Assembly (NCBI RefSeq): GCF_011386835.1
Contig: NC_088794.1
Location: 67,838,434 to 67,902,433, forward strand
Direction of reading: 5' to 3'
DNA length: 64,000 nt
Source: Chrysemys picta bellii
Lineage: Eukaryota; Chordata; Testudines; Emydidae
Shown here: positions 57,443 to 64,000 of the stretch, piece by piece
How positions within the stretch are numbered: position 1 is the first letter of the stretch
How the letters are laid out: each line of letters begins with the position of its first letter
Notes under the pieces: model-generated
What the model saw: only the letters and a program-made list of their open reading frames with translations
Database searches by the model: none
What the model was told of the DNA's origin: nothing
Position numbers and translations under genes: made by a program

Positions 57443-58310
57443 GGGTTGCCAGGCATCAGGTTTTCGACCAGAAGGCCCAGTCGAAAGTCCGGTTGGCGGC
57501 ACGGAGCAGTGGGGGCCAAGGGCTAAGGCAGGCTCCCTGCCCTGGCTCTCCTCAGTTCCCGGAAGTGGTGGCATGTCCCTCTGGCTCCTAGGCTCTGCAG
57601 CTCCAATTGGCTGGGACCCGCCACAGCAGGGTCAGTGCCTGTTGGCGAGGGCAGCACACAGAGATGCCTGGGAGCCATAGGGAACTGCTGGCTGCCTAGG
57701 AGCCGCCTGAGGTAAGTGCCACCCAGAGCCCGCACCCTGACCCTTTACCCCAGCTGTGAGCCCCCTCCCTCACCCGAACTCCCTCCCGGAGCTTGCACCC
57801 CACACTCCCTCCCGCACCCCAAAACCCTGCCCCAGCCCTGAGCCCTCTCCCACACTGTGAACCCTCCTGCCCCAGCCTGGAGCCCCCTTCCACACCCTGA
57901 ACCCCTCATTTCTGGCCCCACCCCAAAGCCCGCACCCCCAGCCCAGAGCCCATACCCCCTCCTACATCCCAACCCCAGCCCTGAGCCTCTCCTGCACTCT
58001 GAACCCCTTGGCCCCAGCCGGAGCCCCCTCCCGCACCCCCAAACCCCTCATTCCCAGCCCCATCCCAGAGCCCACAACCCCAACTGGAGCCCTCACTCCC
58101 CCCCCCGCACCTCAATCCTCTGCCCCAGGCTGGAGTCCCCTCCCACATCCCAAACCTCTCATCCCGGAGGGAGGGGGGATGGAGTGAGTGGGGGGCGAGG
58201 CCTCAGAGAAGGGGCAGATCAGGGCCGGGGCCTCCGGAAAGGGGTGGGGAAGGGGGCAGGGCAAGGGTGTTCAGTTTTCTGTAATCAGAAAGTTGGCAAC
58301 CCTGCTATCC
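57443..58310. mobile_element. GC-rich nonautonomous DNA element
   Basis: Left GGGTTGCCAGGCATCAGG; right inverted AGGGTTGCCAACTTTCTG. Between them 57720-58170 is a C-rich array of imperfect short units built on CCCAGCCC and GAGCCC. Target duplication is unclear (CCCAAT and TCCAAT nearby). Overlapping open frames on both strands come from the low-complexity array. Confidence 0.55.
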
Positions 58311-58826
58311 AATCCAATCCACCCCTCCTCAAACTGGGCCTCTCCCCCATACACTCTGGCCACCCCACAGAGGGGCACTGTGTATCTTAACTATTTATTC
58401 TCTGGATTTCAGATGCTTAAATTTGTGTTACTTCAGTCCTCCCACTTCAGATCCCAGAACACACAGCGGGCAGGGAGAGTGGCTCAGATCCCTGCAAAGG
58501 GGTAGGGTTCTCCCCCCAGATCCCAGCTCTCACACACAAGGGGTGAATTCAGGGCTAACAGGCCCCACCACCCCTTAACCCTCAAATTTCTCTGCTATCC
58601 CTCATATTCCAACCCTGCCTATCCTCTTCCCTCCACTTCTTCTAAGCCCTACCCTCTTCCCCCTGCCTGAGCCTCCCAAACTCCTCTTCCATCCCCTACC
58701 AACCATTCCCATTTATCCCCCTCCCCATAATACTCCTTTCTATTGCTGCAGACCCAAAGTCCTCTTCCCCAATACCACCTACTCTTGCATCCCTAATACC
58801 TCTCCTTTCCTAGTGTAATTTATTTC
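58311..58826. other. BBOX1: C/T-rich intron sequence
   Basis: Pyrimidine-rich DNA without a gene or recognised repeat. Confidence 0.5.
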
Positions 58827-58839
58827 CTTTTCAAAAACA

Positions 58840-58966
58840 ATGAGGAGTCCGGTGGCACCTTAAAGACTAACAGATTTATTCGGGCATAAGCTTTCGTGGA
58901 TAAAAAACCGCACTGAACTCCTCCTTGTTTTTGTGGCTACAGACTTATACAGCTACCCCTCTGATA
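58840..58966. mobile_element. Miniature head-inverted Penelope insertion (127 bp)
   Basis: 58840-58913 is an inverted tail (ATGAGGAGTCCGGTGGCACC through GCTTTCGTGG). 58914-58966 is the sense end (CTCCTTGTTTTTGTGGCTAC through CCCTCTGATAC). A 13-bp duplication CTTTTCAAAAACA flanks it (58827-58839 and 58967-58979). It repeats in miniature the layout of 17818-20713. Confidence 0.85.
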
Positions 58967-58979
58967 CTTTTCAAAAACA

Positions 58980-60467
58980 GTTTCAGCACTTTGTGAATAT
59001 TCTGCTGTACTCTGATTACATTTCACAAACACACACCCCACACACACCCCTGGACAGAACCAGATTTTTCCCACATGTTTACAGTTCATTTTTAGATTTT
59101 TGCCCAGGGTGGATTTCAGACATCAAAGTTGCAAGCTCAGAGAAGTGTTAAGTGGCCCATTCATTCCAATGAAATGTTCTCTGCTGAAAGAGAACACCCC
59201 ATGGAGATGAATACATCCTGAAACAATAGCTCCAAGACCTGTGAACTGCTCCATTCATGCCAGTGGGTGTTCTCTCCCCTTCCCCAGTGTTGAAGAGTTT
59301 CTTACATGTCAATCCTATCTGTTCTCAGCTTCTCACCCAGTCTCAGCAGAGTGTTCTCTGTGCCTGCTTTCACCATGTCTGTCCCAAGCTTCCCACCTAA
59401 AGGGGAAAGGCTTCCCCAGAAGTGGTGCTCAGGAACTCCCAGAAAGGCCAGATCCCTCCAGTATCTGGCTCACATGGGGCCAGGACCCTCAGATACTGGC
59501 GCACACATGGCGACAGCACAGGAGGCATTCAATAAATCAGATATGTTTGTTCCTCCTCTCTATGATTTTGACATACTTTTGACACCTAGTTTTTGAAACC
59601 AGAAATGTTGTTCTTTACCAACAGCTATTATAAAAAAGAGAAATTATCCAATACCAAAAGCAAATAACTACTTGTAAAAGAAATGCCACAACTGTGACAA
59701 TATCCACAGTAGAGGTTAACCTCTAACCTAAGGCATGATGGTTAGGGATTAGATTAGCTATTACAATTGTTCTGAAAGATTATTGGCTTGGTAGGAGAAG
59801 CTGGTAACATCATACTACTGGAATCTGATTCTCATCTTAATTTATTTGTGTTTTGCACCAGAGTAAATGACTTCAAGAGAGTTACTCCTGATTTATACCA
59901 GTGTAAGAGGAGAATCAGGCCATGTGAGTCTAGAAAACAAACACTCAATTTACATAATGAAAGCTTCCATTTGCAAATGAAATCTGAGGAAAATTAAAAG
60001 AAGCTGTTCACTGTATCCAACCATTTATTTTCCTGGAACATGGTGAAGAGCAGAAAGACTCACAAGAACACAAAGCCACATCAATTATCAATCTCATTGC
60101 TGTATTACAACAGGCAATTTATATTATTTAGTATAACATATATAAACGTATTGCCTCATCTGTATCTTGGAAAACCAAGTTTCTGAAAATTATTGACCAA
60201 ATAACAAAGTATCCCCTTCCTTAGTTATTAAAGTCTGATTGCCCAGTTCTTACCCACAACCCAACCAGCTCAGCACCTTCCCTTTGCAGGGGAAAAAGTG
60301 CCACAGAGATGGCTGCCAACACTTCCTCATCAGATGGGTACACCCAACAAATATGGGTCCTTTCTACATGTGGATCCCAAGGAGACACTCAAGCCATCTC
60401 CCCTCGACCCCTCAAAAAAAGGAGAAGAGAAACTAGAGTTGTTTTCTATGGAAAGACAGGAGACTTG
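58980..60467. other. BBOX1: Intron without recognisable genes
   Basis: AT-rich; no domain in its open frames (59241-59596 overlap each other without motif). Old repeat scraps only. Confidence 0.55.
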
Positions 60468-60762
60468 GGGCTGGTCTACACTGGGCGGGGGGAATCGATC
60501 CAAGATACGCACCTTCAGCTACACGAATAGCGTAGTTGAGTCGAAGTATCTTGGATCGAATTACCTGGGGTCCAGACGGCGCGGGATCGATGGCTGCGGC
60601 TCCCCCGTCGACTGCGCTACTGCCGCTCGCTCTGGTGGAGTTCCGGAGTCGACGGTGAGTGCGTTCGGGGATCGATATATCGTGTCTTAACGAGACGCGA
60701 TATATCGATCCCAGATAAATCGATTGCTACCCGCCGATACGGCGGGTAGTGAAGACGTACCC
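60468..60762. mobile_element. PIF/Harbinger-type MITE
   Basis: Left GGGCTGGTCTACACTGGG; right inverted GGGTACGTCTTCACTACCC. CpG-rich palindromic interior (GGGATCGATATATCG mirrored by CGATATATCGATCCC). It shares blocks with 27673-27963 (ACGAATAGCGTAG, GTCGAC). A young copy by its retained CpGs. Confidence 0.75.
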
Positions 60763-61377
60763 TAACTTTCTGCCTCTGGACAATAAATGTTCTCATTTTG
60801 AAAGTTTCAACGGCCTGATCCAAAGTTCCCTTAAGTGAATGGAATAACTTCAATAGGCTTTGGATCAGGCAGTAAGAGGGGAACCCAGGGAAGCCTCGAT
60901 CTCTTAAGGGAACAAATGTTTCAAGGCTATTTGAGCTAGTGTCAGATACTATGAAAAAGAACAAGGGGTTTTGAGAAAGAGATAAGAAACTGCTAAGCAT
61001 GAGCATAAATTATATTCAATTTCTCCTGAGTAGTTAACATACGGGTATAAATTGATTTAAACACTGCATTGTGAGAGTTTGGGGCCGATATCATTTGAAG
61101 ACTTCACAAAATGCTCCAAGATCAGCAGTATACCTTTGAACTGATAATTAAAAATAAAGCCAACAAAAACTCAGACCAGGCCAAGATGCAATATTACAGT
61201 ATGCCTGAGATTTGGAGCAAGAAATCATCATTTGCAAACTTCCCTGGAGCTACTGGAAGTGAATCTGGCCCAGAATGTATGTTTATTTTATTATGAATAA
61301 AACCCATACTATTGAACAGACTAACAGGCAAACAACCACAGAATATCCTGCCACTTGACAAAACTTACTAATCAAAT

Positions 61378-61548
61378 CAGTGGTTCTCAATCTATTTATC
61401 ATTGTGGGCAGCATATGCAGCTCACATTGTGATATGTGGGTTGCAGCCACACTATATACTACTGTATGGCCTAAGGATGTCACATGGGCTGCAGCTGTGT
61501 GCTGATTGGGCCACAAGTGGCCCATGGGCTGTGGGTTGAGAACCACTG
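61378..61548. mobile_element. hAT MITE (171 bp)
   Basis: Ends CAGTGGTTCTCAATC and, inverted, CAGTGGTTCTCAACC. The 8-bp flanks are AATCAAAT (61370-61377) and AACCAAAT (61549-61556), with one mismatch. Confidence 0.85.
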
Positions 61549-61556
61549 AACCAAAT

Positions 61557-62913
61557 GAAGTATTCGGTCTTCCCAGACTCTGCCACCTGCTTGCAACAAT
61601 TTTTGTTGTTACATGATTGCAAACAATACCTTACCTGTGTTGACTGGTTGTTTCTGTGTAACTTTGTACCAGGTGCTAGGATCTCAATTCTAAACCAGAT
61701 GCCTTGTTGTGCCATTCAGGAGGTGCAATGAGCTGGATTCTGGCCATACCTGGCCAGCAGAGAGTCCCATTGTTGGGGGGGGGGGGTAAGGGGAGAGTCA
61801 GCTGGTGTACAGCTGGCAGAGCTGGCTCCTGCATCAGATGTTCCAACTGATCCCATTATAGGAGCCATGGCAGGGACAGGGAAGGTTGAAGAGAGGGAGC
61901 AGAACTCCGTTCGGATGCTCTAACTCATGCCAGCTACGAATCAGGAAGCTGTAACTGGTTCTCTGATACTCATCCCCCTTCTGTATTGAGCATAGCCCAG
62001 ACACAGGAGAGCTTCAAGCCCCATGTGTCTTGGAATTTTCTTTTTTCACCTGTAGCTCCCTAAAATAAAGTTAAAAATAAAACAAAAGTAACTACCTCCT
62101 GCTGTGCCTCCCCCATGATTATTTACCAACTTCCAGCATCTGTCCTTTTGTTGTGCTTAAAAATGAGCCTGACCCAAACTCCAGACATGCACACTTCTGA
62201 ACTTTTGGAAAATTCATATTTCAGATGGGATTTTTGCAGCCCATCTCTAGTCACTTTTCATAAAAATGAAATTCCTGTTTTAACAGATAAAATCTTAACC
62301 CTTAATCCAGAATGAATCACTTTTCTTGCAGAGCAGAACGGACGTAAAGAGACCCTGTCAAGGATGAGAGCAGAAATCTTGTCAGCTTCAGTACTTTAGC
62401 TGCTCACAATATTAGAGCAAGCAAGGAGAGAGAGGCTAAAGCTGTATCCATCCACGCACTGCAGCAAACCTAGTGGTCTGAGGTTGGTGATGGTGGGTCA
62501 CTCAAGACAGTAAGAGCCAGATTTTTAACAGTGTTCCCTGTTTGTGCACCAATATCATGTTTTGTCAACAGAAATGTGAATAGCATTATATAGCATCGTG
62601 TACAAGTTAATTCATTTTCTAGAGAACATAACCACCACATTATTGGAGAATGACAATAAAACTCTAGATATCATGATGAAAAGGAAACACTTTAGCACAG
62701 GATCTTTGGTGTGTCACTCAGCTACTTATTAACATAGAGACAAGAAAAATAAAAGAGCCATTTTCATTTCAGCTACAATGCCTTTAAAATTCTGTCCAAA
62801 ACTTCATAAAATAAAACAAGGGCTTTATATATATGCTGTCCTGTTGACCTTTAGACATTTGATAGTCTATATAGTTTTAAGAAATGCATAACACGTTAGG
62901 TTTTAGTCCCTAC
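61557..62913. other. BBOX1: Intron flank of the BBOX1 exon
   Basis: A G run lies at about 61776-61786; otherwise AT-rich intron without gene or datable repeat. It ends at the BBOX1 donor. Confidence 0.55.
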
Positions 62914-63028
62914 CTGGTAAAAATAATTCTTCTTGCATTTCTGCTCTGGCTTGTTCAGAAAAGCACCTTTTCTTCAGCCATTCAGCCTCAAATTCACTGG
63001 TGTGTTTGTCTGGCCATGTAATATACAC
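62914..63028 (-). CDS. BBOX1: BBOX1 internal coding exon (N-terminal domain)
   Basis: This exon lies upstream of 17226-17424 in the same minus-strand gene. A T-rich tract and AAG acceptor sit at 63029-63030 and beyond, and a CAG/GTAGGG donor lies at 62913. The 115 bp encode 38 codons plus one base, starting VYITWPDKHTSEF and including EWLKKRCFSEQAR and QEELFLP. This corresponds to about residues 74-111 of BBOX1, at the end of the small N-terminal domain of this family, before the jelly-roll dioxygenase domain. The leftover G pairs with AA of the next exon to make Glu. There is no stop or frameshift, so the gene looks functional here. The preceding exon (N-terminal Cys-rich part) is not in 63029-64000. 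Confidence 0.95.
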
Positions 63029-63544
63029 CTTATATCATAAAATAAAAAAAAAGATAATTAACAATGAGAGATTCAATGAAATCTGCCCGCCTGAAACAAC
63101 TACCCAAGGGACCAGCAAAATTCAATCTCCTTACTAGAAATGTAATTGAAATATATTACTTGCTACTTTGCAATTAAATGTCTCTTGTGGGCAACCTCTC
63201 CTTATTAATATAACTGCAAACACTTTCAAAAGTCCATTTAAGCATACATTCCCTCCTTTTACAAGAGGTCAGTTTCACAATGAAGAAGTGACAGGACTTG
63301 CTGTCTGGTGCTGGATGCTTTCATTCTTTATCCCTGCTGCACTTAGTGGTATGTTCTGTATGGTCCCAGTAAGGGAAAGCGGGACATGAATAGATCATGG
63401 AGGGCAGCACTTCATTGCAGGGAGTGACAAGGAAGAAAAGGGTGGAGGAAGTGACAATGGTTTGGGAGTGAAGGGGATGACCACTTGGAAGGACTGAAGG
63501 AGAAAGACAAGAAAGGAGTGGAAAGGAAAAGCTTTAAAATCTAT
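63029..63544. other. BBOX1: End of the preceding BBOX1 intron
   Basis: A T-rich tract (minus strand) next to the acceptor at 63029-63030. No other feature recognised. Confidence 0.55.
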
Positions 63545-63870
63545 TTCTGTTAGTTATGAATTAGTGTCCCCCTGTGCTAGGTGCTGTACAGAGGTAGACA
63601 CAAGCTCTTCTCTAAAGAGTTTACAATTAGGCGTTTACCTTGCATTCAGACAATTCAGAGAGACAATATATGCTAATGGACAGAGTATGGGACTGGAAGC
63701 CAGGAACTCCTGAGTATTAATCCTGGCTCTGCCACCAACTCACTGTGTGGTCTTGAGCAAATCACATCAACTCTGCATCGGAGCTTCCCATCAACTGCAA
63801 AATGGGGATAACAATCCTTACTTCCCTCCAACGTTTGTAAAGCATGTTGAAGATACCAGTGCTAAGGAGT
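63545..63870 (+). mobile_element. MIR-type SINE with adjoining old repeat
   Basis: 63545-63635 carries the CCCTGTGCTAGGTGCTGTAC block also related to 20744-20878. 63670-63850 is a plus-sense MIR: ATCCTGGCTCTGCCACCAAC, then CTGTGTGGTCTTGAGCAAAT, then GCAAAATGGGGATAAC. Confidence 0.7.
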
Positions 63871-64000
63871 ATTATTAATGATAAACTAAATAAAGGGAAT
63901 GGAGTTTGCATATCTGTTTTATAACCTTTACAATTAGCCAGGCAAGAGGATAAAGGGTCAAGTCCTGCCCTTAGTTACACCCATGCAACCTCGTTGATTT

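Larger units (their letters stand above)
17425..62913 (-). other. BBOX1: 45.5-kb BBOX1 intron filled with transposons
   Basis: This is the interval between the two recognised coding exons, bounded by GT (62913-62912) and AG (17426-17425) on the minus strand. It is a phase-1 intron. It holds Penelope, Harbinger, hAT, CR1 and MIR-type insertions in both orientations. The Myb-like gene of the Harbinger element runs in the same direction as BBOX1, and the transposase against it. I saw no further exon-like open segment with conserved protein sequence inside it. Confidence 0.9.

Noticed and set aside
57857..58390. 177-codon proline-rich frame
   Set aside because: Produced by the C-rich repeat array; frames of similar length exist on the other strand.

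Overview
This window looks like the nuclear genome of a non-avian reptile, most likely a turtle. CR1 LINEs in several age classes, Penelope-like elements with a hammerhead-bearing tail, a DIRS tyrosine-recombinase retrotransposon, PIF/Harbinger and hAT transposons with their MITEs, and MIR remnants together form a turtle-like mix. The assignment to turtle rests on recognising the repeat families, not on a search.

The host locus is BBOX1 (gamma-butyrobetaine dioxygenase, the last enzyme of carnitine synthesis), read on the minus strand. Two coding exons are present, 62914-63028 and 17226-17424. Their splice sites are canonical and the split codon between them closes in phase. They are separated by a 45.5 kb intron; 1-17225 is the start of the next intron and 63029-64000 the end of the previous one. 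No other host exon was recognised.

The rest is intron filled with transposons. 519-6193: a decayed DIRS element in minus orientation. 6395-16135: nested CR1 fragments, hAT and Harbinger-type MITEs, and a palindromic element with TA target duplication. 17818-20713: a Penelope-like element with a second copy inserted in it, flanked by a 13-bp target duplication. 20881-21421: a Tc/mariner-like MITE and a hAT MITE. 27673-28491: two Harbinger-type MITEs. 30993-36545: a full-length PIF/Harbinger transposon with an intact transposase and a convergent two-exon Myb/SANT-like gene. 36822-38243: a 1.4-kb hAT derivative. 42345-43865 and 55123-57040: minus-sense CR1 copies. 47360-49840: plus-sense CR1. 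51246-58966: several Penelope-tail insertions, one only 37 bp long. 60468-61548: one more Harbinger-type and one hAT MITE.

The two Harbinger genes would act together: in this superfamily the Myb-like partner assists the DDE transposase in nuclear entry and end binding. Several MITEs here share its GTCTACACT terminal motif, so the intact element could be their source of enzyme. The remaining stretches are AT-rich intron with old, mostly unclassifiable repeats.
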